From: Pseudomonas pisciculturae | Lineage (GTDB): Bacteria; Pseudomonadota; Gammaproteobacteria; Pseudomonadales; Pseudomonadaceae | NCBI RefSeq assembly: GCF_015461805.1 | Contig: NZ_JACVZE010000001.1 | Coordinates: forward strand, 1,054,001-1,118,000 | Length of the DNA: 64,000 bases | Direction of reading: 5' to 3' | Part shown: positions 9,901 to 17,216 of the stretch, in pieces | How the letters are laid out: each line of letters opens with the position of its first letter | Numbering within the stretch: the first letter of the stretch is position 1 | Notes under the pieces: generated by a model | The model's input: only the letters and a program-made list of their open reading frames with translations | Database searches by the model: none | Told to the model about the DNA's origin: nothing | Made by a program: the position numbers and the translations under genes

Positions 9901-10574
9901 ATGTAATGGGTGGAAATTGTGTCGCCAAGAAACACATCAGCCTGGTCGAATGCCACCGCATTCAACGCATTCTGATAGGAGGGGTAAGCTCGGATAACCG
10001 CCTCGGGATACAGCTTTTGCACCTCGTCCAATGGCAGGTAATGGTAGACCAGGCTCAAGCGCAGGCCGGCCAAGCTGTTGCTTAGGCTGCGGCTTTCCCC
10101 TTCACGCGTGACCAGAACCGGCTGGTCTACGGCATATGGTGTTGAAAGCGTGAGCAATGGATGGATGGCCTCAAAGCTATTGGAGGACCCCAGTAGATCG
10201 ATTTCACCTGACTCCAGTGCCTGAATGGACGCTTCTCGGGAGGGGTAGCGCTGCACCCTGATGGGGAGCGCCAATGCCTTGGACAAAACCCCGGCGTAAT
10301 CGGCGGTGATGCCTTCGTAGTCATACCCGCTCGACGTGATGTCGAAGGGCGGATAGTCGGGGGCAGCCGTACCTAGTACCAGCTCGCGTTTGTTCTGCAA
10401 CCATCCGAGTTGGGTCTTGTTCAGCGGGGTGTCGAGTTGGACGGTACCTGCGCGGCTCAGTAAATTGTAGTGCTCTGGTTGGGGTTGAGCGGCGAGCACG
10501 GTAGTGCTCAAGCACACGCCTGCGCTGAATGTAATTAAATAGTCCTTTATACACCTGGGCATCCGCTTTCTCAC
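6927..10574 (-). CDS. BvgS/EvgS/RocS1-type hybrid sensor kinase with HPt
   Basis: A 1215-residue unorthodox sensor. Order: signal peptide (about 1-28), two periplasmic SBP_bac_3 Venus-flytrap domains (about 55-285 and 300-520), one TM helix about 545-565, a PAS domain, HisKA (TMSHEIRTPMNAV), HATPase (TGIGIS...GAGLGLVI), a receiver (acceptor Asp in ADCNMPIMNGYEL), and a C-terminal HPt (His in AHKIKGAA). This is the BvgS/EvgS plan, also seen in P. aeruginosa RocS1. The GTG start overlaps the stop of the upstream regulator as GTGA, so the two are coupled. The signal sensed is unknown. Confidence 0.92.
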   Translation of the reverse strand: MRKRMPRCIKDYLITFSAGVCLSTTVLAAQPQPEHYNLLSRAGTVQLDTPLNKTQLGWLQNKRELVLGTAAPDYPPFDITSSGYDYEGITADYAGVLSKALALPIRVQRYPSREASIQALESGEIDLLGSSNSFEAIHPLLTLSTPYAVDQPVLVTREGESRSLSNSLAGLRLSLVYHYLPLDEVQKLYPEAVIRAYPSYQNALNAVAFDQADVFLGDTISTHYMINKGYLKNIHMANFGKHEAYGFSFALRQDQHTLLSIVNAVLAALPTHERENIAKRWSAGSDILLTDKKLQLTQREERWLKEHPVVKVIANETFAPLTFFDTDGSLRGITADLLELIRLRTGLRFEIQRGRNVNAMIEQIAAGRADIIGAIVPSTERETQLNFSRPYLENSYVLLTRKEPDAPLSLEQMAGKRLAITQGNPLEPFLRKDFPHILLVETNDTFKASELLAQGQVDGAVNSLVVANYFLSSKVFQDKLQISTSIGTLPALFTLATSRDATELSSILDKALLSIAPDELGVINSRWRGYTAASDSYWRNYHSLIAQIIIGTGLLLSISLAWNAYMRRQIKHRRMAERALNDQFEFMRALVNETPHPIYVRDRQGLLQTCNDSYLQVFDVKREDVIGKSALQISTALETEASQYHADYQRVVAQGNPLILDRSLHIRGKKLTIYHWILPYRDSTGEVQGIIGGWIDISERRQLFDELRAAKERADEANRAKSTFLATMSHEIRTPMNAVIGMLELTLKRADQGHLDRPAIEVAYNSAKDLLELIGDILDIARIESGRLSLAPERVNLKEVIASVVRVFDGLARQKTLSLLLEFKPGLDDTDVLIDPLRFKQVLSNLVSNAIKFTERGEVKIKVDVQATELAQQVEMRLVVEDTGIGISREDQLRLFEPFAQADNSGHLARSGAGLGLVICRSLCSMMGGQLSLSSVPMVGTQVHVNLKMNCLQPDNATQELKPTTPTPAPVLNVLVVDDHPANRLLMCQQLGYLGHQFTAAQHGAAGFQAWRQEHFDLVIADCNMPIMNGYELSRSIREYEQREELPPCVIVGFTANAQPEEKRRCAEAGMNDCLFKPISLTVLERRLAQIGPQPSGTPLDLSSLDALTGGDPQLSRRLLEELLSSSRHDRQVIVALLARQASLQEIIEQAHKIKGAARIVQATLLAAQCEALEQACTREDELPLVEIGIKTLEKLMLELERKLQTQLDGLQAQG

Positions 10575-11194
10575 ACTAGCGCGTTTCGTTTTGCCAACTC
10601 GATAAGTTCTACCAAGGACTTTGCCTTGAGTTTTTGCATAAGCCTCTTTTTGTAAGTGCTGACGGTTTTATTACTTAAGAACATGCCCTTGGCGATTTCT
10701 TTGTTGGTGCGGCCTTGTGCAAAAAGTTGCAAAACCATTAGTTCTCGATCGTTGACGGTTTTGAAGAGCTCCAGCTCTTCGCAGTTGCTATCCTGGCCGC
10801 CGGGATTCAAGGCTTGGCTGGGGAAATAGTTATAACCGGATAGTACAGCTCGGATCGCACTCATCAATTCACTCAGGTCGCCTTCCTTGCACACATAGCC
10901 ATCAGCGCCGGAGCGCATGCAGCGGGTCGCGAACAAGGTGGGGGATTGTGCCGTCAGGATGAGGGTCTTCATCGAGGTGTTCATGGCGTTAAAGCGACAC
11001 AGCACTTCGAGCCCATCTAGCTTTGGAATACTGATGTCCAGAATGATCAAGTCTGGAAGGCATTCGCGAACCATTTGTATTGCATCACACCCGTTATCGG
11101 TTTCGCCAACGACCTTATAACCTTCATGTTCCAGCAGCATTCGAATGGCCAGCCTGATAACAGGGTGGTCATCGATGATGAAAACTGTGTTCAT
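10571..11194 (-). CDS. NarL/LuxR-family response regulator (BvgA/EvgA/RocA-like)
   Basis: A 207-residue two-domain regulator: receiver (acidic DD near residue 8, phospho-Asp in LIILDIS, Lys in VCKEGD) and a C-terminal LuxR-type HTH (NDRELMVLQLFAQGRTNKEIAKGMFLSNKTVSTYKKRLMQKL). It is the natural output for the BvgS-like sensor whose GTG overlaps its stop codon. The start at 11194 (MNTVFIIDDHP) matches the family; 12 codons upstream are rejected. A TGTAGGAA/TTCCT inverted motif lies about 90-105 bp upstream and may be an autoregulatory site. Confidence 0.92.
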   Translation of the reverse strand: MNTVFIIDDHPVIRLAIRMLLEHEGYKVVGETDNGCDAIQMVRECLPDLIILDISIPKLDGLEVLCRFNAMNTSMKTLILTAQSPTLFATRCMRSGADGYVCKEGDLSELMSAIRAVLSGYNYFPSQALNPGGQDSNCEELELFKTVNDRELMVLQLFAQGRTNKEIAKGMFLSNKTVSTYKKRLMQKLKAKSLVELIELAKRNALV

Positions 11195-11285
11195 AATCAC
11201 ATTCCATGCAAGTGCAAATAAAGCGGGCACATTAGCTCAGAAGTTGCAGGGGGAGGACGAAGGTCAGGGGGTGAGGATACAAATC

Positions 11286-11299
11286 AGGAAACTTCCTAC
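11286..11299. promoter_or_regulatory. Inverted heptad-like motif upstream of the regulator
   Basis: AGGAA (11286-11290) and TTCCT (11293-11297) form an inverted repeat; read on the minus strand it begins TGTAGGAA, similar to half-sites bound by EvgA/BvgA-class regulators as I recall them. A second TTTCCTAC occurs at 11430-11437, just inside the 3' end of the receiver-only gene. This is a candidate binding region for the regulator encoded next to it. The rest of 11195-11424 shows no gene. Confidence 0.3.
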
Positions 11300-11424
11300 A
11301 ACAAAAAAGGCATCGGCTCACGTATTGCCAAGGCTTTGTGGGCGTCCACATCAGCGCTTGACGCGCGTTGAGAAGCAATCCGAATGCCCGACGTTCAATG
11401 GTTGGTTTTCTTATGAACTAATGT

Positions 11425-11814
11425 TTAATTTCCTACGTGGATTAAGGCCATAAGTTCATCCCGGTTTAAAGGTTTCGATAAATAGCCAAGTAGCGGCAGA
11501 TTACGGTGCAGGGCTTGTTTGATGAGGTTCGCGAGTTCAGTTGCAGGCAGGCTACTGAGTAAAATGGCGTGCACTATAAAGCCTCGGCGTTTGGCGATAT
11601 CGATCAACTCCAACCCAGGCAAGTCAGGCAGGCACTGATCGCACAACATAAGGTCGAAGGGGGCGTTGCACTGTGTCATCACACGAATTGCCTGTTCGGC
11701 GTTCTCAGCCAGGGTTAATTGAGTGAAGCCGAAGCTATTTAGTAGGCATTGGGTCGCAAGGAGTTGAAAGGGGTGATCCTCCACCAGCAGGAGACGAAGG
11801 TGAGACTTGAGCAT
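11425..11814 (-). CDS. Stand-alone receiver protein resembling the RocR receiver domain
   Basis: A 129-residue receiver domain with no output domain: acidic pocket Glu12-Asp13, acceptor Asp59 (MLCDQCLPDLPG), switch Ser87/88 and Lys114 (YLSKPL). The start VEDHPFQLLA and the segment LLGYLSKPL resemble the receiver of RocR, which in P. aeruginosa Roc loci carries an EAL domain after it; here the frame simply stops. It lies upstream of, and on the same strand as, the RocA/RocS-like pair, 230 bp away. It could be a phosphate sink or a competitor for the sensor's HPt. A truncation of a former RocR is possible; no EAL remnant is visible downstream. Confidence 0.8.
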   Translation of the reverse strand: MLKSHLRLLLVEDHPFQLLATQCLLNSFGFTQLTLAENAEQAIRVMTQCNAPFDLMLCDQCLPDLPGLELIDIAKRRGFIVHAILLSSLPATELANLIKQALHRNLPLLGYLSKPLNRDELMALIHVGN

Positions 11815-11963
11815 AGGGCGGGCACACGATGAGTCAGGCGGCGATTGGGCGGGACTTAAAAGCGTGCGCGATTATTCATCGGGTACTTGTATGAATTCGA
11901 TCAGGCTGCTCTGTTCCCTTCGTAGGGAGATTCTTATCAGGGAACAGGCGCGTGATCGAAAGG

Positions 11964-13295
11964 CTATTGAGGGCTGGAGCGCCCGGTCATCTCTCGGGCC
12001 ATTTCGGTGGCGTAGCTATCGGTCATGCCGGCGATGAAGTCGATCATGCGCAGGAACGACGCGTGCAGCGGCCACGCCGGGTTCGGTGCGTTGTTGCCCA
12101 GCAGGTCGAGGATGCGTCGGTTTTTGAACGATGGCGTGCGCCCGCCATGCTGCTCAAGGGCAGCGCCGCAGAACGCGTTCAGGAGGATTTCCAGGGTGGT
12201 GTAGGCGCCAATCTCATGCAGGGTCTTGCGCTTGTCCTGGAAAATCTTCTTGCGAGCCATGTCTTTGGCGTCCAGCACGCAACGCTTGGCCGGGCCGTGC
12301 ATATGCTCGACCAGGTCGCCGGGCAAGGTGCCCGCCAATAACGCATCCTGCTGTTCGACGAAAGCTGTGGCAGCGGCGTTGGTCAGGTGTTCGATGGCCT
12401 TGCCGCGCAGAATCGCCAGCTTGCGCCGGCGGGAGTCCTGCGGGCCCAATTGCCGATAAGTTTGCGGTAGGTCGTCGCCCACCAGATTGAGCAGCAACGA
12501 CTCGACCTCAGCGTACTCCAGCAACTCCATTTCCAGGCCGTCTTCCAGGTCGATCAGGGCGTAGCAGATATCGTCCGCCGCCTCCATCAGGTACACCAAC
12601 GGGTGACGGGCCCAGCGTTGCTCCTCAAGCTGCGGCAGGCCAAGCTTGTGGGCGATCTGTTCAAGAATCGGCAGCTCGCTCTGATAACAGCCGAATTTGT
12701 GTTTCTTGTAACCCAGGGAGTCGGCGTGGCGAGCAGTCCAGGGGTATTTCAGGTAAGTGCCCAAGGTGGCGTAGGTCAGCCGCGTGCCGCCGTCGAACTG
12801 GTGGTACTCCAGTTGAGTCAACACCCGAAAGCCTTGGGCGTTGCCTTCGAAATTGAGGAAGTCATTGCGCTCGGCGCTGCTCATGTCGTCCAGCCAGCCG
12901 CGTCCTGCCGCCTGCTGGAACCAATGGCGGATCGCGTCTTCGCCGGAGTGCCCGAACGGAGGGTTGCCGATGTCATGGGCCAGGCAGGCCGATTGCACCA
13001 CCATGCCCAGATCGCTCGGGTCGCACCAGTCGGGCAGGGCGCTGCGCAAGGTTTCGCCCACACGCATGCCGAGGGAGCGGCCCACGCAGCTGACTTCCAG
13101 AGAGTGGGTCAGGCGGGTGTGGATGTGGTCGTTGCTGGACACCGGGTGCACTTGGGTCTTGCGGCCCAGGCGGCGGAATGCGCCAGAGAAAATAATGCGG
13201 TCATGGTCTTTGTGAAACGGGCTGCGGCCCAATTCTTCCGGGCTGTGCAGGGGCTTTCCAAGACGTTCGCGGGTCAGCAGGGTGGGCCAATCCAA
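11964..13295 (-). CDS. dGTP triphosphohydrolase-like HD protein
   Basis: A 443-residue HD-domain phosphohydrolase of the dGTPase type 2 family, which removes triphosphate from dGTP or other dNTPs. Motifs: GRKTQV near the N-terminus, [10 protein letters not shown], and the metal-binding [16 protein letters not shown]. The start is TTG at 13295 with GGAG about 9 nt upstream; the length is right for the family. It stands alone between the signalling locus and the EAL gene. Substrate preference cannot be read from sequence. Confidence 0.92.
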   Translation of the reverse strand: MDWPTLLTRERLGKPLHSPEELGRSPFHKDHDRIIFSGAFRRLGRKTQVHPVSSNDHIHTRLTHSLEVSCVGRSLGMRVGETLRSALPDWCDPSDLGMVVQSACLAHDIGNPPFGHSGEDAIRHWFQQAAGRGWLDDMSSAERNDFLNFEGNAQGFRVLTQLEYHQFDGGTRLTYATLGTYLKYPWTARHADSLGYKKHKFGCYQSELPILEQIAHKLGLPQLEEQRWARHPLVYLMEAADDICYALIDLEDGLEMELLEYAEVESLLLNLVGDDLPQTYRQLGPQDSRRRKLAILRGKAIEHLTNAAATAFVEQQDALLAGTLPGDLVEHMHGPAKRCVLDAKDMARKKIFQDKRKTLHEIGAYTTLEILLNAFCGAALEQHGGRTPSFKNRRILDLLGNNAPNPAWPLHASFLRMIDFIAGMTDSYATEMAREMTGRSSPQ

Positions 13296-13366
13296 GGCGG
13301 GTACTCTCCGTGCGGTGAATGACCCTCTCAGCTTCCCGGTTCAGGGCGGCCTGGGCAAGCAAAAAT

Positions 13367-14530
13367 CTACAGCCCGGCGGCGTCGATATCGATTAGCAGC
13401 AAGCGCTGACCGTTATCGAAGAATTGTCCGGCGGTGAGGCAGTACTGGTTGGTCGTAGCGTCGCGGTAGGTCGAGGACAAGGTCAAGCGTCGTTCATCCC
13501 AGCCTTCGGCCAGCAGGTGATAGAAGTACGGTCGCCACGACCAGTTATGCCCAAGGTAGCGGCTGTCGGCTTGCCAGGCGTCGTGACGCCACTCGAAATT
13601 GGGTGTCAGTTGGGTACCGTGCCGGTCGCATTGATAAAACCGCAGCAACCACGGGAAGGCCGGCAGTTGGGGCAATTGGCTCAGCGGCGCCTGCGCCTGG
13701 GCCCAGTTCTGCAGGATCTTCATCAGCTCGGCCAGTTGTTGGCGCAGTTGCATGATGCGGCCACGTTCCGCCAGTTTTTGCTGCACATACGCTGCACGCA
13801 GTTGGGCAAAACGTGGCACGAAGGCATCAGCGGCGAACCAGTCCAACTGCGCTTGGGCAAACAAATAGCCCTGGACGTAACGCGAGCCGCACTCCAGAGC
13901 GAAATTCAACTGGGCCTCGGTCTCCACGCCTTCGGCGATGATCCAGCAGCCGGTCTTCTCAGCCATTTGCGCCAGCGCTCGCACCACTTCACTGCTGGGC
14001 CCGCCACGGGCGGCTTCCTGGAACAGGCGCATGTCCAACTTGAGGATGTCTGGCTGCAACGCCAGCACGCGGTCGAGCTGGGAATACCCCGCGCCAAAGT
14101 CATCGATGGCGATGCGTGCACCGGCCTCGCGATAACGTGCAACCACATCGGCCAGGCGTTGGATGTCGCCGCCCAGTTCAGTGATCTCGAACACGATGCG
14201 CTGTGGATCGACCCCGTGGCTGTGGATCTGCTTGAGACTCGGCAGCGCCTGGCCGGGGCGCAACCGGTTGATCCAGCGCGGCGAGATATTGATGCTCATG
14301 AACCAGTCTTCAGGGGCTTCATGCAGGCGGCTCAACGCGTTGTCGCGAATCTGGCGGTCGAGCCGGCGCAAGGTCACACCTGGCGTGCGTGGGTCGGCGA
14401 ACAGCGGCCCTACAGACTGCAAGCGACCGTCAGCCTGGCGCAAACGGCCCAAGGCCTCGACGCCAGCGATGCGGCCGGTGGCTGTGTCGATAAACGGCTG
14501 GAAGCAGGCGAGCGGTTGCCCGTCGATCAC
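13367..14530 (-). CDS. EAL-domain c-di-GMP phosphodiesterase with C-terminal sensor-like domain
   Basis: The 387-residue protein starts directly with an EAL domain (residues about 1-245): Glu25 in GVEALGRLR, NISPRWI, FEITE, DDFGAGYSQLD, KLDM and AEGVETEAQ are all present, so it should be an active enzyme that hydrolyses cyclic di-GMP. No membrane segment or N-terminal sensor is seen. The C-terminal ~135 residues (RFYQCDRHGTQLTPNFEW ... YRDATTNQYCLT) look like the PAS/Cache-like YkuI_C regulatory domain. The GTG start at 14530 has AAGGAGG a few nt upstream. It could feed the same motility/biofilm decisions as the nearby Roc-like locus. Confidence 0.88.
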   Translation of the reverse strand: MIDGQPLACFQPFIDTATGRIAGVEALGRLRQADGRLQSVGPLFADPRTPGVTLRRLDRQIRDNALSRLHEAPEDWFMSINISPRWINRLRPGQALPSLKQIHSHGVDPQRIVFEITELGGDIQRLADVVARYREAGARIAIDDFGAGYSQLDRVLALQPDILKLDMRLFQEAARGGPSSEVVRALAQMAEKTGCWIIAEGVETEAQLNFALECGSRYVQGYLFAQAQLDWFAADAFVPRFAQLRAAYVQQKLAERGRIMQLRQQLAELMKILQNWAQAQAPLSQLPQLPAFPWLLRFYQCDRHGTQLTPNFEWRHDAWQADSRYLGHNWSWRPYFYHLLAEGWDERRLTLSSTYRDATTNQYCLTAGQFFDNGQRLLLIDIDAAGL

Positions 14531-14554
14531 GGGGCCTCCTTAAAAGAATTAGCG

Positions 14555-14590
14555 AAAAAAGGCCCGGGCCTCCAAAACAAGGACCGGGCC
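14555..14590 (-). terminator. Intrinsic terminator of the yqjDEK-like operon
   Basis: On the minus strand GGCCCGG (14590-14584) pairs with CCGGGCC (14567-14561) and is followed by six T residues (14560-14555). It lies just past the last gene of the yqjD-yqjE-yqjK-like operon and upstream of the EAL gene. Confidence 0.75.
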
Positions 14591-14621
14591 ATTCTGTTAG
14601 CAAGAATGCAGCCAGCCAGGC

Positions 14622-14963
14622 TCAACTTTTACGCGAACTGCCTTGCATCGCCAATTTGATCAATGGAATCAGGCCTGCACCGAGCCGCACCAGGCGCGTA
14701 AGGCTGCTGATACTGCCGCCCTTGGCGCCTTTGCCGGTAAAGAAGCCCATCAGCGTCACGGCGGCCACGCCCCACAGCGGCGCGTGCTTGATGCCCAGGT
14801 TGTCCTGCCAGTTCTGACCCAGGTTGCGCACCTTGGTCAGCGGTACCAGCAGTTGCTGGGACTCGTGGCGGATCTCCTGGCGGTGCATCTCCATGCGCAG
14901 GCGGATCAAAGCCTTGCGCATCTCCCGACGTGACGTGTTGTGTGGCAATTCAGGTCGGCTCAT
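14622..14963 (-). CDS. YqjK-like small membrane-associated protein
   Basis: A 113-residue basic protein with a charged N-terminal half (RREMRKALIRLRMEMHRQEIRHE) and two hydrophobic stretches (about 62-77 and 88-104). Position as the third gene after yqjD and yqjE homologues, with an ATGA start/stop overlap with yqjE, suggests the YqjK role of an accessory inner-membrane protein; the sequence itself has no diagnostic motif. Function unknown. Confidence 0.7.
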   Translation of the reverse strand: MSRPELPHNTSRREMRKALIRLRMEMHRQEIRHESQQLLVPLTKVRNLGQNWQDNLGIKHAPLWGVAAVTLMGFFTGKGAKGGSISSLTRLVRLGAGLIPLIKLAMQGSSRKS

Positions 14964-15343
14964 GGCAGCAGGCGCTCCCGGTCATTGGCCAATTCTTCGA
15001 GGGTGGCGTGGAACGGCGTGGACTCATCGAACACCGCCGCTTTCAAGCGCACCCCGCAGAAGGCTGCGGCCAAGCTGTAGAACACGCAGAGGCAGATGAT
15101 GCCTGTGAGGCGGTAGCCGGTGTCCCACACCAGAATCATCACCAGGGTCGACAACCCCACCAGCAACAACAGCGCAAACACCAGCGCCAAGCCGGCAAAC
15201 AGCAGCAGGCTGACGGTGCGCGCCTTTTGCTCCTGTAACTCAATGCCAAACAATTCGACGTGGCTGTGCAGCAAGCCCAGTACGGCCGCGCCCAGACGCC
15301 TTGAGGTTGTGCCCGTAGACGAGCCGGTTTCGCCGATAGACAT
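14960..15343 (-). CDS. yqjE: YqjE-like phage-holin-superfamily membrane protein
   Basis: A 127-residue inner-membrane protein with two central transmembrane helices (about 45-70 and 75-100) after an amphipathic N-terminus (GLLHSHVELFGIELQEQKAR), the layout of the YqjE/holin_3-6 family. It sits between yqjD and yqjK homologues, 4 bp after yqjD, and overlaps yqjK by ATGA. It probably forms a stress-phase membrane complex with them; the holin label reflects sequence similarity, not lysis. Confidence 0.82.
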   Translation of the reverse strand: MSIGETGSSTGTTSRRLGAAVLGLLHSHVELFGIELQEQKARTVSLLLFAGLALVFALLLLVGLSTLVMILVWDTGYRLTGIICLCVFYSLAAAFCGVRLKAAVFDESTPFHATLEELANDRERLLP

Positions 15344-15347
15344 AAAG

Positions 15348-15662
15348 TTAGCGCCTTGTAGCCAGCAGGCCGATCAGAAAGCCCACGCCAGCGGCAATGC
15401 CCACTGACTGCCAAGGGTTGGCTTGTACGTAATCTTCGGTGGCGGTGACGGCCGCCTGGCCGCGTTCGCGCAGGGAGTCTTCGGTCAATTGCAGGGTTTC
15501 ACGGGCCTTGAGCAGGCTATCGTGAATCTTGGAGCGCAGCTCATCGGCCTGGTCGCCGGCCAGCACCTTGGTGTCGTCCAGCAGTTTTTCAGTATCACTG
15601 ACCAGGGTTTGAAAATCCGCCATCAGTATTTCTTGAGCAGTCTTTGCAGTTCTTCTGGCCAT
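15348..15662 (-). CDS. yqjD: YqjD/ElaB/DUF883 family membrane-anchored protein
   Basis: The 104-residue protein has a long charged helix followed by a C-terminal anchor (QSVGIAAGVGFLIGLLATRR), the hallmark of the DUF883 family. E. coli YqjD binds ribosomes at the membrane in stationary phase. The ATG at 15662 is preceded by CGGAG at a good distance; an in-frame Met at codon 14 is a possible alternative. It is the first gene of the operon; the promoter should lie in 15663-16007. Confidence 0.85.
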   Translation of the reverse strand: MARRTAKTAQEILMADFQTLVSDTEKLLDDTKVLAGDQADELRSKIHDSLLKARETLQLTEDSLRERGQAAVTATEDYVQANPWQSVGIAAGVGFLIGLLATRR

Positions 15663-16007
15663 GGTTATCTCCGTGATTGGCTGATCTTTACATTTGGTTT
15701 CGAGTCACCGGTATCGGTGAAGGTTCAGTGCAATTGTCTGGTACAGCTTTTGCTTTGCCTTGGTGCGCATGCCTCGGGGCTTGCGCTGAATCCGGGCGGT
15801 GGGGCAGGAAGCCTTCAAAAACCTTACCCTAAATAACTGAAACTCGCGGAAAAACCCTGTCGGCAACGGCCTGTTGAGTTGATCGCTGCGCTAAAGCGGT
15901 TCACGCCTTCTTAAGAGGGTGGGGCCGAGAGTGCCAATTTAGTGCGCGCAACCCCTGCTTGAACCGCTTTGGTGCTTTTTGTCTTTATTACAGGCCTGCC
16001 AACCTCC
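15663..16007. other. Intergenic region between yqjD and amt
   Basis: This 345-bp divergent spacer holds no credible gene. The only clear structure is an inverted repeat, TCACCG/CGGTGA, at 15705-15720. No convincing sigma54 or NtrC site was found in front of the ammonium transporter. Confidence 0.5.
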
Positions 16008-17216
16008 ATGGAAAATTTGCAAAGCGCGGTGGACACCCTCGTCCACAGCTCCAACACCCTGTTTATCCTGATCGGTGCTGTCATGGTTCTGGCCATGCAC
16101 GCTGGTTTCGCGTTCCTGGAAGTCGGCACGGTGCGCCAGAAGAACCAGGTCAACGCCTTGTCGAAGATCCTCAGCGACTTCGCCATCTCCACACTGGCCT
16201 ATTTCTTTATAGGCTATTGGATCTCCTACGGCGTCAGCTTCATGCAACCGGCGGCGGTGATCAGCGCCGATCATGGTTATGGCCTGGTGAAGTTCTTCTT
16301 TTTGCTGACCTTCGCGGCGGCTATCCCGGCGATTATCTCTGGCGGCATCGCCGAGCGGGCACGTTTTGTTCCGCAACTGTGTGCCACCGCGCTGATCGTG
16401 GCGTTTATCTACCCGTTCTTTGAAGGCATGGTGTGGAACGGCAACTTCGGCCTGCAAGCCTGGTTGCTTGCGACCTTTGGCGCCAGCTTCCATGACTTTG
16501 CCGGGTCTGTGGTGGTACACGCCATGGGCGGCTGGCTGGCGCTGGCGGCGGTGCTGTTGTTGGGGCCACGCAATGGGCGCTATCGCGATGGGCGATTGGT
16601 GGCGTTTGCGCCGTCGAGCATTCCGTTTCTGGCGCTAGGTTCGTGGATTTTGATTGTCGGCTGGTTCGGCTTTAACGTGATGAGCGCCCAAACCCTCAAT
16701 GGCGTCAGCGGCCTGGTGGCGGTCAACTCGTTGATGGCGATGGTCGGCGGCACGGTGGCGGCGCTGATTATCGGCCGCAATGACCCCGGCTTCCTGCACA
16801 ACGGCCCGTTGGCCGGGCTGGTGGCGATCTGCGCTGGGTCCGACTTGATGCACCCGGTGGGCGCGCTGGTCACCGGCGTAGTCGCCGGAGGCCTGTTTGT
16901 GTGGTGCTTTATTGCGGCCCAGGATCGCTGGAAGATCGACGACGTGCTTGGCGTATGGCCACTGCACGGCCTGTGCGGCGTGTGGGGCGGTATCGCCTGC
17001 GGCATCTTCGGCCAAACGGCATTGGGTGGCCTGGGCGGTGTCAGCCTGATCAGCCAGTTGATCGGCACCGCCCTTGGCGTGGTGGTGGCGCTGGGCGGCG
17101 GCTTGTTGGTGTATGGCGTGATCAAGCGTGTATCCGGGCTGCGCCTGAGCCAGGAAGAGGAGTATTACGGCGCTGACTTGTCGATCCATAAGATTGGTGC
17201 GGTCAGTCAGGATTGA
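16008..17216 (+). CDS. amt: Ammonium transporter, Amt family
   Basis: A 402-residue channel protein with about 11 hydrophobic helices that conducts NH3/NH4+ across the inner membrane. Family landmarks include AGFAFLEVGTVRQKN, GIAERARF, the pore His in SFHDFAGSVVVHAMGG and the second pore His in WPLHGLCGVWGG. The ATG at 16008 replaces a TTG-led longer frame. No glnK is linked, unlike the usual glnK-amtB pair, and the protein lacks the long N-terminal signal sequence of E. coli AmtB. Its last 14 bp overlap the convergent antiporter gene. Confidence 0.93.
   Translation: MENLQSAVDTLVHSSNTLFILIGAVMVLAMHAGFAFLEVGTVRQKNQVNALSKILSDFAISTLAYFFIGYWISYGVSFMQPAAVISADHGYGLVKFFFLLTFAAAIPAIISGGIAERARFVPQLCATALIVAFIYPFFEGMVWNGNFGLQAWLLATFGASFHDFAGSVVVHAMGGWLALAAVLLLGPRNGRYRDGRLVAFAPSSIPFLALGSWILIVGWFGFNVMSAQTLNGVSGLVAVNSLMAMVGGTVAALIIGRNDPGFLHNGPLAGLVAICAGSDLMHPVGALVTGVVAGGLFVWCFIAAQDRWKIDDVLGVWPLHGLCGVWGGIACGIFGQTALGGLGGVSLISQLIGTALGVVVALGGGLLVYGVIKRVSGLRLSQEEEYYGADLSIHKIGAVSQD

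Noticed and set aside
13424..14659. 411-codon plus-strand frame
   Set aside because: Antisense to the EAL protein, which carries all catalytic motifs and a good ribosome site.
14960..15343. Prophage holin
   Set aside because: No lysin, spanin or other phage gene nearby; the yqjD-yqjE-yqjK order explains it as a stress membrane protein.
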